Positions 8,538 through 16,346 of a stretch of DNA of 64,000 bases are shown here, in pieces. The stretch spans positions 14,528 to 78,527 of the forward strand of contig CALRTY020000014.1 of assembly GCA_943371245.1 (NCBI GenBank). The letters are read 5' to 3'. Within the stretch, counting starts at the first letter, position 1, and each line of letters begins with the position of its first letter. The translations under genes and the position numbers were made by a program. The stretch comes from UBA5018 sp947463165 (GTDB lineage: Bacteria > Cyanobacteriota > Cyanobacteriia > PCC-6307 > Cyanobiaceae). The notes beneath the pieces are model-generated. The model saw only the letters and a program-made list of their open reading frames with translations, ran no database searches and was not told the origin of the DNA.

Positions 8538-8963
8538 TCAGAGCCTCAATAAATTCAGGCCCGCATAGCGCTCGAAATCGCCATCCAGGCTAACCAGCCT
8601 CCAGCCATTCACTATCGCCACCGCCGCCAGATGGGCATCTGTGCAGTGACGCGAGGCCAAGCTGCCCTTGCGCAGCAGAGCTTGGAACACCTCCCAGCTA
8701 TCGGTGGGTTCGCCGCCAAAGCCCACGCCGGGTTGCTCACATAGCCGTTCCAGCACCTCGCCAGCGGCCTGGGGCGTGAGGCTGGCCTCGCCCATCACCC
8801 CCGCGTGACAGAGCAGGCGCACCAGCCCCAAGGCCGTGCTGGTGCAAAGCACCACCCGCCCACCAGCCTCCAGCTGCCAGTAATGGCGAGCGCGCAGGTG
8901 CTGGGGATGCAGGGGCCACACCAGGGCTAGCCACACGTTCAAATCCGGCAGGTCGATGATCAA
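8538..8963 (-). CDS. PIN-domain ribonuclease toxin, VapC-like
   Basis: The 141-residue PIN protein is read from a TTG at 8963. It shows first acidic motif IIDLPDLNVWLAL, middle ALGLVRLLCHAGVMG, third motif CTDAHLAAVAI and the last Asp in RLVSLDGDFERY. These match the VapC subgroup that cleaves RNA with Mg2+. The TTG start is chosen because PIN homology begins there and gagg lies 8-11 bases upstream, overlapping the TGA of the antitoxin gene. The alternative ATG at 9005 would overlap the antitoxin frame. The target RNA cannot be inferred. The middle acidic residue usual in this motif is not obvious (STALGLV), so activity is likely but unproven. Confidence 0.78.
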   Translation of the reverse strand: MIIDLPDLNVWLALVWPLHPQHLRARHYWQLEAGGRVVLCTSTALGLVRLLCHAGVMGEASLTPQAAGEVLERLCEQPGVGFGGEPTDSWEVFQALLRKGSLASRHCTDAHLAAVAIVNGWRLVSLDGDFERYAGLNLLRL

Positions 8964-8973
8964 GCTGCTGACC

Positions 8974-9216
8974 TCAAGGTTCCAGCAGGCCGAACAGGCC
9001 GGCATTGCTCAGCAGCTCCGGGGCGATGGCCAGGGGTTTGGCCAGCAGGGTGGGCAGGGCGTCGCTGTTGCGACTGCTGCCGGAGGGGCTGGAACTGGCG
9101 ATCAACCCCTCCTCCACATAGCGCTGCAACAACTGCTTCATCGGCACGCCCTCGATGGCGGCTCGGGCCTTGAGCCGGGCAAACAGGGAATCCGGCAATT
9201 CCAGACTGGTTCGCAT
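8974..9216 (-). CDS. Ribbon-helix-helix antitoxin
   Basis: The 80-residue protein begins MRTSLELPDSLFARLKARAA, the beta strand and first helix of a ribbon-helix-helix DNA-binding fold, followed by GVPMKQLLQRYVEEGL as the second helix. The C-terminal half (SSSPSGSSRNSDALPTLLAK) is the expected flexible toxin-binding tail. It lies immediately upstream of the PIN toxin (10 bp from its TTG). This is the usual antitoxin-first order of VapBC modules, which repress their own promoter. Confidence 0.75.
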   Translation of the reverse strand: MRTSLELPDSLFARLKARAAIEGVPMKQLLQRYVEEGLIASSSPSGSSRNSDALPTLLAKPLAIAPELLSNAGLFGLLEP

Positions 9217-9314
9217 TGCTTCAGACTAGGCTGCTTTGGCTGTAATGCGGTAGATGCGCTGCGGTAGGTGATGGCTGCATGGCTCTCGATTTAGCGGTTG
9301 TCCGGAGTGCTTGG

Positions 9315-9360
9315 GCTGAGCCAGTAAGCCGCTGCTGAGCCAGTAAGCCGCTGCTGAGCA
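9315..9360. repeat. 19-bp tandem repeat, about 2.4 copies
   Basis: gctgagccagtaagccgct occurs at 9315-9333 and again, identical, at 9334-9352, followed by a partial third copy to 9360. It lies between the antitoxin start and the 3' end of the hercynine-associated operon. Confidence 0.85.
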
Positions 9361-9398
9361 GTGCCGATCGATGGCCTCTCGATGGTCTCGCCCCCGCA

Positions 9399-9896
9399 TC
9401 AGCTCTGGCGCCGCCTCAGGGATTCCAGCTGCTGCTCGGCCTCGAAGACGGCCCAGGCCTGTTCCAATTCATCGAGCTTGCCCCCGGGCGCGGCACTGGT
9501 GGCGGTGGCTTGTTCCGCCACCGCCAGGGCCTGCAGAGCTGCCTCCACGGCGGCAAACTGCTGACCCAGCTCAGCTAATTGACGCCAACTTTCGCGGCCC
9601 CGCTCCATCAAAGTTGCTAGATGGGCTTCTGCCCGCTCGGCTAAGGGCTCGGCGCCGGCCGCTCTGGCCCGCTCCACCCGCTGGCGCCAGGAGCGAATCT
9701 CCTCGGCCAGGCTGAGCAGTTGTTGGCGCTGTTGTTCGGCCTGGCGCCGCAGCCGGCCGCGCTCTCCCACCAGGCTGGCCTGTCGGTCGCGGGCTTCCTG
9801 CTCCTGTAGCAGGGCCTGCTGGGCTGGATTGGCCGTCAGGAAATTGGCCAATTCGCGCTCCAGCCGCGTCTCTAGTTGCTCCCACCAGTCGTTCAT
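9399..9896 (-). CDS. Hercynine-metabolism-associated coiled-coil protein
   Basis: The 165-residue protein is almost entirely charged helix (ELANFLTANPAQQALLQEQE, ERGRLRRQAEQQRQQLLSLA, EEIRSWRQRVERARAAG), predicting a long coiled coil with no membrane segment. It is last in egtB-egtD-small protein-this gene and its ATG overlaps the preceding stop in an ATGA. From memory it fits the cyanobacterial family called hercynine metabolism protein (TIGR04376-like), defined by this context. Its biochemical role is unknown. The heptad-like pattern and Gln/Arg richness suggest a scaffold, which is inference. Confidence 0.7.
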   Translation of the reverse strand: MNDWWEQLETRLERELANFLTANPAQQALLQEQEARDRQASLVGERGRLRRQAEQQRQQLLSLAEEIRSWRQRVERARAAGAEPLAERAEAHLATLMERGRESWRQLAELGQQFAAVEAALQALAVAEQATATSAAPGGKLDELEQAWAVFEAEQQLESLRRRQS

Positions 9897-10135
9897 GGCG
9901 CCGTTGGCCGCTCACCAGGCGCATAGGTGATCAGCGGTGCTTCGATTTCCTGCTGCAGGGGGGTGATCGCCGCTTCGCGGGAGATCAGCAACAGCTGGGT
10001 CAACCGGGCAACGGCGCCCTCGCCCAGGTCTTGTTCGCCGATGCGATCAAAGGCGCGGCTGTAGAGCGTCTCCAGTTCAGCGATCAGCTCCTGCCGCATC
10101 TGCAGCATGGCGGAGCGTTTCTGTTCGCGGCTCAT
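9893..10135 (-). CDS. Hercynine-metabolism-associated small protein
   Basis: The 80-residue protein starts MSREQKRSAMLQMRQELIAE and continues with LETLYSRAFDRIGEQDLGEG and a Pro-rich end. It has ATGA overlaps with egtD upstream and with the coiled-coil gene downstream. Size, sequence and position match the cyanobacterial hercynine metabolism small protein family (TIGR04375-like, recalled and not searched). No enzymatic motif is visible. The start at 10135 is fixed by the overlap, although the frame is open further upstream inside egtD. Confidence 0.72.
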   Translation of the reverse strand: MSREQKRSAMLQMRQELIAELETLYSRAFDRIGEQDLGEGAVARLTQLLLISREAAITPLQQEIEAPLITYAPGERPTAP

Positions 10136-11124
10136 CCCACTAAGCGTTGCTGGTAAGAGTCTCGCGCCGCCAGCAGCACCAGGGAGAGGTCGCCGCCAGG
10201 ATCGCTCCAGCGCCGCACCAACCGCCAACCAGCAACGGCGGCCAGGGCCCCAAAAGCCTCCGGGGTGTATTTAACGCTGAATTCGCTGATCAGTTCCTCG
10301 CCGGTGGCAAAGGGCCAGCTGCTGCCAGCGAGCTGCACCAGCTGGTCGCAGCGGCTGACCAGGGCCATGGCAATGCGGCTCTGCTCTGGCTGCCAGCGGG
10401 CTTGGTAATGAAAGCGATCCGGATCAAAATCGCTGTGTAGATCGCGATTCAGCCGCACCAGCAAATTCTTGGCAAAGGCCGCCGAAACGCCCGCCGCATC
10501 GTCATAGGCCGCCTCCAGCCGCGCCCGGCTCTTGGGGTGATCGATGCCGATCAACAGCAGCCCATCGGTTCCCAGCAGCTGGGCGAACTGGCGCAGCAGC
10601 TGCGTTGCTTCGGCTGGGGTGAAGTTGCCGATCGAACTGCCCGGATAGAAGCCCAACCGCCGCTGGCCCTCCAGCAGCGGGTGGGCGGGCAGCCGAGCCA
10701 TGGCGCTGTAGTCGCCGCAGATGCCCAACACCGGCACCCGCGGATGGCAGTGCTGCCGCTGCTCACAGGCCGCCGCCAGATGTTCGGCGCTGATGTCGAG
10801 GGCGACGTAGGCGGCGGGCTGCAGGGCATCTAGCAATGGCCCCGCCTTGCGGGCATTGCCGGCGCCAAACTCCACCAGCGTGCCGGGCCCCAGGGCCGCG
10901 GCCAGCTCCGGGGCCAGGGCCTCCAACAGGGCTGTCTCGGTGCGGGTGAGGCTGTACTCGGGCTGCTCGCAGATTTGATCGAACAGGCGCGATCCCTCCG
11001 CGTCGTAGAGCAGCCAGGCGGGCAATTGCCGCGGCCTTGAGGCCATCCCCCGCAACACCAGCCGGCGCAGATCTGCGGGCTCGGGGTGGAGATCGATCAG
11101 CTCTGGGGCGATCACCGGGGTCAT
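10132..11124 (-). CDS. egtD: L-histidine N(alpha)-methyltransferase EgtD
   Basis: EgtD trimethylates the alpha-amino group of histidine with three S-adenosylmethionines, giving hercynine, the first step of ergothioneine synthesis. The 330-residue product has GLVEFGAGNARK-type SAM loop (TLVEFGAGNARKAGPLL), ALDISAEHL, GFYPGSSIGNFTPAEA and, in the C-terminal part, FAKNLLVRLNRDLHSDFDPD with ISEFSVKYTPEAF. All are EgtD signatures. The ATG at 11124 overlaps the TGA of egtB in an ATGA. The longer open frame upstream runs inside egtB and is not translated as EgtD. Confidence 0.93.
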   Translation of the reverse strand: MTPVIAPELIDLHPEPADLRRLVLRGMASRPRQLPAWLLYDAEGSRLFDQICEQPEYSLTRTETALLEALAPELAAALGPGTLVEFGAGNARKAGPLLDALQPAAYVALDISAEHLAAACEQRQHCHPRVPVLGICGDYSAMARLPAHPLLEGQRRLGFYPGSSIGNFTPAEATQLLRQFAQLLGTDGLLLIGIDHPKSRARLEAAYDDAAGVSAAFAKNLLVRLNRDLHSDFDPDRFHYQARWQPEQSRIAMALVSRCDQLVQLAGSSWPFATGEELISEFSVKYTPEAFGALAAVAGWRLVRRWSDPGGDLSLVLLAARDSYQQRLVG

Positions 11125-12479
11125 CGGGCCTCCTGGGCCAGCCTTAATCCGGCCACCTGCCAACGACTGGCCGGTGGAAAGAAGTTGCGGTAGGTGAGTC
11201 GTTCGTGCCCCTCGGGGGTGAGGAAGCAACTGCCGCGTAGCACCATCTGGGAACTCATGAACTTGCCGTTGTATTCCCCCACCGCCCCTGGGGCGGCGCG
11301 AAAGCCTGGATAGGGCCGGTAGGGGCTGGCGGTCCACTGCCAAACCAGGCCAAAGGCATCGGCCAGCTGGGGGGCCATCAACTCCCACTCGGCCTCGCTG
11401 GGCAGCCGCGCCCCGGCCCAGCGGGCATAGGCGTCGGCCTCAAACCAGCTCAGGTGCCGCACCGGCGCCTGGCCCCAGCGGGGCCGGCGGCCCGCCAGGG
11501 TGAATTCAGCGTCGTCGCGCCAATAGCGCGGGGCCTGCCAGCCCCGCTGCCGCATCAGCGCCCAGCCCTCGCTCAGCCACAGTTCCGGCCGCCGATAGCC
11601 CCCCGCAGCGATGAAGGCCCCGTACTCGGCGTTGGTAACCAGCTGGGAGGCGATGGCGAAGGGTTCCAGCCACTGGCGATGGCGGGGTGCCTCGTTGTCG
11701 AAATGGAAACCGGCGCCAGAATTACTGGCCAACTCCCCAAAGCCCAGTTCCACCAGGCCGCCGCCATGGCTCAGCCAAGCGGTGCGGTCGCTCGGGGGCG
11801 GGGCCGCCTGGAAGCGCAGTTCGGGAGCGTCGCCGTAGGCGGGCTCCAGGGGATTGCGGCTGAAAGCATCGAGCATGTCCATCAGCAGCAGTTCCTGGTG
11901 TTGCTGCTCGTGCTGCAAACCCAGTTCGATCAGCTCCAGCCAGGGGGCGGCGGCGGCGGCTGGTTGCTGGGCCAGAGCCGACAGCAGCTGCTGCAGCGCC
12001 AGATCCACCCGGCCGCGCCAAGCGAGTACCTCGGCGATCGGCGGCCGGCTGAGCAGGCCCCGCTGGGGCCTGGGATGGCGGGGCCCCACCGCCTCGTAAT
12101 AGCTGTTGAACAGATAGGCCCAGCTGGCTGGCGCCGGCTCATAGCTACCCAGCAGGTGAGCAATGGCCGGTTGGCGCAGCAAAAACTGCTCGAAAAACCA
12201 AGTGGTGTGGCCGAGGTGCCACTTGGGCGGGCTGGCATCGGCCATGCCCTGGAGGCAGAGGTCCTCGGGCTCCAGGGGGGCGATCAGCTCCCCGGTGCGG
12301 CGGCGCACGGCCGCCAACCGCTGGGCGAGCTGGCTGCTGGCCGCGGCTTCCGGGCCGCTAGTTGCCCGGGGGCTATCCAGCCCAGTGCCCTGGGGGCTCT
12401 CGAGCAAATCCGCAGACTGGCTCAGCGGCGAAAACTCAGACATCGCTCTGGTGTCCAGGCGTGCCTGGTATTTCGACAT
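11121..12479 (-). CDS. egtB: Ergothioneine sulfoxide synthase EgtB
   Basis: EgtB is a non-haem iron oxygenase that joins hercynine to a thiol (gamma-glutamylcysteine or cysteine) as a sulfoxide. The 452-residue protein has an N-terminal DinB-like domain with iron ligands in WHLGHTTWFFEQFLL and HEQQHQELLLMDML. A C-terminal formylglycine-generating-enzyme-like domain shows VTNAEYGAFIAAGGY, RLPSEAEWELMA and WQWTASPYRPYPGF. The first 50 residues are poorly conserved. An ATG at 12443 is an alternative start. It leads the egt operon and is divergent from a cysteine synthase 89 bp away. No egtC or egtE is next to it, as commonly found in cyanobacteria. Confidence 0.92.
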   Translation of the reverse strand: MSKYQARLDTRAMSEFSPLSQSADLLESPQGTGLDSPRATSGPEAAASSQLAQRLAAVRRRTGELIAPLEPEDLCLQGMADASPPKWHLGHTTWFFEQFLLRQPAIAHLLGSYEPAPASWAYLFNSYYEAVGPRHPRPQRGLLSRPPIAEVLAWRGRVDLALQQLLSALAQQPAAAAAPWLELIELGLQHEQQHQELLLMDMLDAFSRNPLEPAYGDAPELRFQAAPPPSDRTAWLSHGGGLVELGFGELASNSGAGFHFDNEAPRHRQWLEPFAIASQLVTNAEYGAFIAAGGYRRPELWLSEGWALMRQRGWQAPRYWRDDAEFTLAGRRPRWGQAPVRHLSWFEADAYARWAGARLPSEAEWELMAPQLADAFGLVWQWTASPYRPYPGFRAAPGAVGEYNGKFMSSQMVLRGSCFLTPEGHERLTYRNFFPPASRWQVAGLRLAQEAR

Positions 12480-12568
12480 ATGCAGCCATCAATGGCTCTC
12501 TCCAGCGGAGACATTAGGCAGCTTGCCTACGATTCGCCCACCGGACATCAACAGGGCAGGCCAAGGCG

Positions 12569-13606
12569 ATGGGTGGCATCACGCAGGGTTTCGTAGGTGC
12601 CGTCGGCAACACCCCCCTCATCCGCCTCCACGCCCTCAGCGAGCTCACCGGCTGCGAGATTCTGGGCAAGGCGGAATTCATGAATCCCGGCGGCTCGGTG
12701 AAGGACCGCGCCGCCCTGGGAATCCTGCTGGAGGCGGAGCAGCAGGGCCTGCTCCAGCCCGGTGGCACGGTGGTTGAGGGCACAGCCGGCAACACGGGTA
12801 TCGGCCTCACCCATCTCTGCAATGCCCGCGGCTACAGGGCGCTGATCGTGATTCCAGACACCCAGTCGGCTGAAAAGATCGGCCTGCTGCGCAGCCTGGG
12901 GGCCGAGGTGCGCAAGGTGCCAGCCGTGCCCTACCGCGATCCCAACAATTACGTAAAACTCTCCGGTCGCATCGCCGCCGAAACGCCTGGCTCCCTGTGG
13001 GCCAATCAATTCGACAACCTGGCCAATCGCCGCGCCCACTACAACACCACCGCCCCGGAGATCTGGCAGCAGACCGAGGGCCGGGTGGATGCCTGGGTGT
13101 CGGCCACCGGCACCGGCGGCACCTACGCCGGCGTGGCGATGTATCTCAAGCAGCAAAACCCCGCCGTCCGCTGCGTGCTGGCCGATCCCTGCGGCAGCTC
13201 CCTCTACTCATGGGCCAAGACCGGCGCCCTCAGCGCTGAGGGCAGCTCGATCACCGAGGGCATTGGCAACAGCCGGGTCACGGCCAACCTGGAGGGTGCT
13301 CCCATCGATGATGCGGTGCGCATCGACGACCAGGCGGCCCTGGACACCATCTACCAGCTGCTCTGGCAGGAGGGCCTGTTTCTGGGTGGTTCGGTGGGTA
13401 TCAACGTGGCGGCCGCAGTGGAGACGGCCCGGCGCCTCGGTCCCGGCCACACGATCGTGACCGTTTTGTGCGATGGCGGCGATCGCTACCGCTCGCGCCT
13501 TTATGACGCCGACTGGCTGGGCCAGAAGGGCCTCCACCAACCCCAGCGCCAGGGCCAGGGCCAGATCCAGATCCAGGGCCAGGGTCAGCTGACTGGAGCC
13601 GCCTGA
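12569..13606 (+). CDS. cysK: Cysteine synthase (PLP-dependent)
   Basis: This O-acetylserine sulfhydrylase-family enzyme makes cysteine from O-acetylserine and sulfide. The 345-residue product has GNTPLIRLH, the PLP lysine in NPGGSVKDRAAL, GTAGNTGIGLTHLCNARGY (the usual SGNTG is TAGNTG here), the phosphate loop SATGTGGTYAGV and GGSVGINVAAAVE. The last roughly 20 residues are a Gln-Gly repeat (QGQGQIQIQGQGQ) encoded by ccaggg/ccagat hexamers, absent from typical CysK. It faces the egt operon head to head, so cysteine supply for ergothioneine is a reasonable inference. Its stop overlaps the next start by one base. Confidence 0.85.
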   Translation: MGGITQGFVGAVGNTPLIRLHALSELTGCEILGKAEFMNPGGSVKDRAALGILLEAEQQGLLQPGGTVVEGTAGNTGIGLTHLCNARGYRALIVIPDTQSAEKIGLLRSLGAEVRKVPAVPYRDPNNYVKLSGRIAAETPGSLWANQFDNLANRRAHYNTTAPEIWQQTEGRVDAWVSATGTGGTYAGVAMYLKQQNPAVRCVLADPCGSSLYSWAKTGALSAEGSSITEGIGNSRVTANLEGAPIDDAVRIDDQAALDTIYQLLWQEGLFLGGSVGINVAAAVETARRLGPGHTIVTVLCDGGDRYRSRLYDADWLGQKGLHQPQRQGQGQIQIQGQGQLTGAA

Positions 13607-15747
13607 TGATCGCCCCCCTCGCCGCACCGGGCCGGCTGATCGCCGAGCGCTACCGCCTGGAGCAGTGCCTCAGCAATGGCGCCCAGGGATCCCTGTGGCG
13701 TGCCAGCGATCAACTGGCGGGCGATGCGCCGCTGGCCCTGCGCCAGCTGGCTGCTCCCCACGACCTCGACCGCGCCGCCGCCCTCTGGCGGCAGCTGCAG
13801 GGGGTGCTCCATCCCCAGGTGCCGCGGCTAGGGGCCGCCATTGCCGAGGCGGATCAGCTGTGGCTGGTGCGCGAGTGGCAAAGCGGTCGCACCTATCTGG
13901 AGCTGCAGCGGGCCCGGGCCGAGCGCCAGCTGGTGTTTGGCGCTGGCGAGGTGCTGTTGCTGCTGCGGCAGCTATTGCCGGTGCTGGCGGTGCTGCATGG
14001 CCAGGAGCTGGTGCATGGCGATCTTTGCGCCGCCAACCTGCTGCGGCGAGACAGCGACGGGCTGCCGGTGCTGCTGGATTTCGGTTTGGTGTGCGGGCCC
14101 GGCTTCTCCACCCCCGGCTACGCGCCGCCGGAACGGTTGCGCAGCTCGCGGCCCGAGCCCTGGATGGACCTGCACTCCCTGGGGGTCACGGCCCTGGTGT
14201 TGCTCAGCGGTGAACCGCCCCAGGGGCTGCTGGATCCGGGCAGTCTGGAGTGGCGCTGGCCCGCCTGCCTGGCCAGCGAAGCCCCCCTGCGCCAGCTGTT
14301 GGCCCGCCTGGTTGGACAGGGGGGAGAGCGGCGGTTTGGCTCGGCCAGCCAGGCCCTGGCCGCCGCCCAGGAACTGCCGATGCCCGACAGCACGGGCCCG
14401 GTGCCCAGGGCCGATCGCACCGTGGCCCTGGTGCCACCTCCCGTCGCACCACCCGTCGCCATGGCCGCCGCGCCCGAGGGGGCCGCTGCGGCGGCGGCTG
14501 CAGCGGCGGCTGCGGCGGCAATGGCGCTCAGCGCCTCAACCGCCCGGGAGCCAGTTGCAGACGCCTGGGAGCCCGAGGCTGAGACCAGCCCCAGCGCCCC
14601 GCTGCTGCCTTCCTTGCAGCCGCCCGGGCCGCCCCGGGTGCCGGCGCCGAGTTTCGATTCGCCGGCGCAGGCCCGCCAGCGGGCCGAACTGCGGGAGCAG
14701 CAGGCGGAGGGCGGTCTGTGGCCGGTGGTGATTGCCCTGCTGCTCTCCGCCGTGGTCGGTACGGCCCTGGGCTGGTGGTGGTTGAGCCGCGGTAAGCAGG
14801 CCGAGCCGCGCCCCGAGGCGGCCCTGCAACTGCCCAGCAGCTTGCCGGCCGCGGAGGTGGATCAGCGGCAGCAACTGCTCAACCGGCTGCGGGCGATGCA
14901 GGTGGATCGGGCCTGGTTCCTGCGGCTGGTGGATGCCAGCCTGTTGGCCCAGTTCCCGGAACGGGGCGGTCGCCTGCCCAGCGATGCCGCCAGCGACGCC
15001 CCCCTGCGCAAGGTGTGGAATGAATTGGCCGAGGAGTGGCTGGCGCGGGTGGAGCAGTTGCCGCTGGAGCTGCGCCGCCGCCTGGGCAGCTTCAGTGAGG
15101 CCGATTGGCAGAGGCGCCAGCAGGCCCTGGTGAACCAGGGGCTCAGCGGCACCGCGATTCGGCAGCTGGTGTCGGGCAGCGCTCAAAATCTGCTGCCCGG
15201 TCGGGTGGGGGCCGACATCCCCGGCGAGCCGTTCCGGCAGCTGTGGTTTGCCGCCGCCGAGCTGGGCCTGGCCAATGTGCAGATCGAGGCGATCGATGCC
15301 CAGCCTCTGCAGACCAGGGTGGTTTCAGCCCAGGTGGAGGCCGGCGGAGCGCGCCTGTTCCCGATTCGTCTGCCGGCTGGATTCCGGCTCGTACTAGGAG
15401 TGAACGGTTCGCCGCTGATGCAGATGAGCGTGTTTGCCGCCAATGGCGAACTGCTGGAGGCCAGGGGCCCGCTGCGGGTGGTCAGCCTGCCCGCCCAGGC
15501 CAAATCCCCCCTGCAATTGCTGGTCACCAACGATGGCGTGGCCGCTGGGCTGATCACCCTGTCGCTGCGGGCCGATCCGCCCGTAGCGCCCGTGACCCCC
15601 GCCCCAGAGGTGCCCGCCAGCCCCGACACCCCGGCATCGCCCACCAGCCCAGCCACCCCCTTGGCCCCCAGCAGCCCGGTGGCCCCTAGCCCACCGGTGG
15701 TGGCGCCGCTGGCACCGCCGCCACCGCAGGACAGCAGCCCCCGCTGA
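13606..15747 (+). CDS. Membrane-anchored Ser/Thr protein kinase-like protein
   Basis: The 713-residue protein has an N-terminal kinase domain (about 15-255) and a poly-Ala tract (about 293-304). One membrane helix follows at about 370-392 (WPVVIALLLSAVVGTALGWW), then a C-terminal region of about 320 residues ending in a Pro-rich tail. The catalytic loop is HGDLCAANLL (137-146), DFG is at 158-160, followed by GYAPPE. The beta-3 lysine position reads ALRQL (Arg46) and the Gly loop is degraded (SNGAQGSL), so catalysis may be altered or lost. Its start overlaps the cysteine synthase stop by one base, implying co-transcription. The external domain is not recognised and could be a sensor. Confidence 0.75.
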   Translation: MIAPLAAPGRLIAERYRLEQCLSNGAQGSLWRASDQLAGDAPLALRQLAAPHDLDRAAALWRQLQGVLHPQVPRLGAAIAEADQLWLVREWQSGRTYLELQRARAERQLVFGAGEVLLLLRQLLPVLAVLHGQELVHGDLCAANLLRRDSDGLPVLLDFGLVCGPGFSTPGYAPPERLRSSRPEPWMDLHSLGVTALVLLSGEPPQGLLDPGSLEWRWPACLASEAPLRQLLARLVGQGGERRFGSASQALAAAQELPMPDSTGPVPRADRTVALVPPPVAPPVAMAAAPEGAAAAAAAAAAAAAMALSASTAREPVADAWEPEAETSPSAPLLPSLQPPGPPRVPAPSFDSPAQARQRAELREQQAEGGLWPVVIALLLSAVVGTALGWWWLSRGKQAEPRPEAALQLPSSLPAAEVDQRQQLLNRLRAMQVDRAWFLRLVDASLLAQFPERGGRLPSDAASDAPLRKVWNELAEEWLARVEQLPLELRRRLGSFSEADWQRRQQALVNQGLSGTAIRQLVSGSAQNLLPGRVGADIPGEPFRQLWFAAAELGLANVQIEAIDAQPLQTRVVSAQVEAGGARLFPIRLPAGFRLVLGVNGSPLMQMSVFAANGELLEARGPLRVVSLPAQAKSPLQLLVTNDGVAAGLITLSLRADPPVAPVTPAPEVPASPDTPASPTSPATPLAPSSPVAPSPPVVAPLAPPPPQDSSPR

Positions 15748-15778
15748 GGGGGGGCAATGCCCAGCGGCGGCCCAGGCC

Positions 15779-16279
15779 CTAGAAGCGGGCCATGGCGGCG
15801 CGGGTGTCCTTGACGTCTTGTTTGCGGCGCTCCTCCTGGCGTTTGTCGTGCAATTTGCGGCCCTTGCCCAGGCCGATGGTTACCTTGAGCCAGGAACCCT
15901 TGAGGTGGATGTTCAGCGGCACCAGGGCCAGGCCCTTCTGTTGGATGCCGCCGCGCAATTTATCGATCTCGCGGCGGTGGGCCAGCAGCCGCCGCACCCT
16001 GAGGGGATCGTGATTGAAGAAGCGGCCGGCATGGCTGTGGGGCGAAATGTGCACGTTGTGCAATTGCAATTCGCCGTTGCGCACCAGGCAGAAGCCATCG
16101 CGCAGGTTCACCTGGCCGGCCCGGATTGATTTCACCTCGGTGCCGAGCAATTCGATGCCGCATTCCACCGTTTCGAGGATTTCGTATTGATGGCGGGCAA
16201 AGCGGTTGTCAGCTAGCAACCGGTTGGCGGCATCCCTTTGCGCCTTGGCGGCGAGCTTCTTGGTGCCCCCCTTGGCCAT
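15779..16279 (-). CDS. smpB: SsrA-binding protein SmpB
   Basis: SmpB binds tmRNA and brings it to stalled ribosomes for trans-translation. The 166-residue product contains NRFARHQYEILETVECGIEL, GTEVKSIRAGQVNLRDGF, HNVHISPHSHAGRFFNHDPL, RRLLAHRREIDKL and the basic tail KLHDKRQEERRKQDVKD that acts as a codon mimic. The ATG at 16279 starts MAKGGTKKLAAKAQRDAANR. A longer frame continues upstream over the ruvB start but reads as antisense. It is divergent from ruvB with 67 bp between. No ssrA gene is seen in the window. Confidence 0.95.
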   Translation of the reverse strand: MAKGGTKKLAAKAQRDAANRLLADNRFARHQYEILETVECGIELLGTEVKSIRAGQVNLRDGFCLVRNGELQLHNVHISPHSHAGRFFNHDPLRVRRLLAHRREIDKLRGGIQQKGLALVPLNIHLKGSWLKVTIGLGKGRKLHDKRQEERRKQDVKDTRAAMARF

Positions 16280-16346
16280 CGCCTCTACCCGCTCCCCTGG
16301 CTGATCTGCTGCTCCGACCCTAGGCAGGGGCCGGTACCCTCCATCC

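Noticed and set aside
11454..12596. 380-codon plus-strand frame opposite egtB
   Set aside because: It has no recognisable motifs and mirrors the EgtB frame; no start signal near a promoter.
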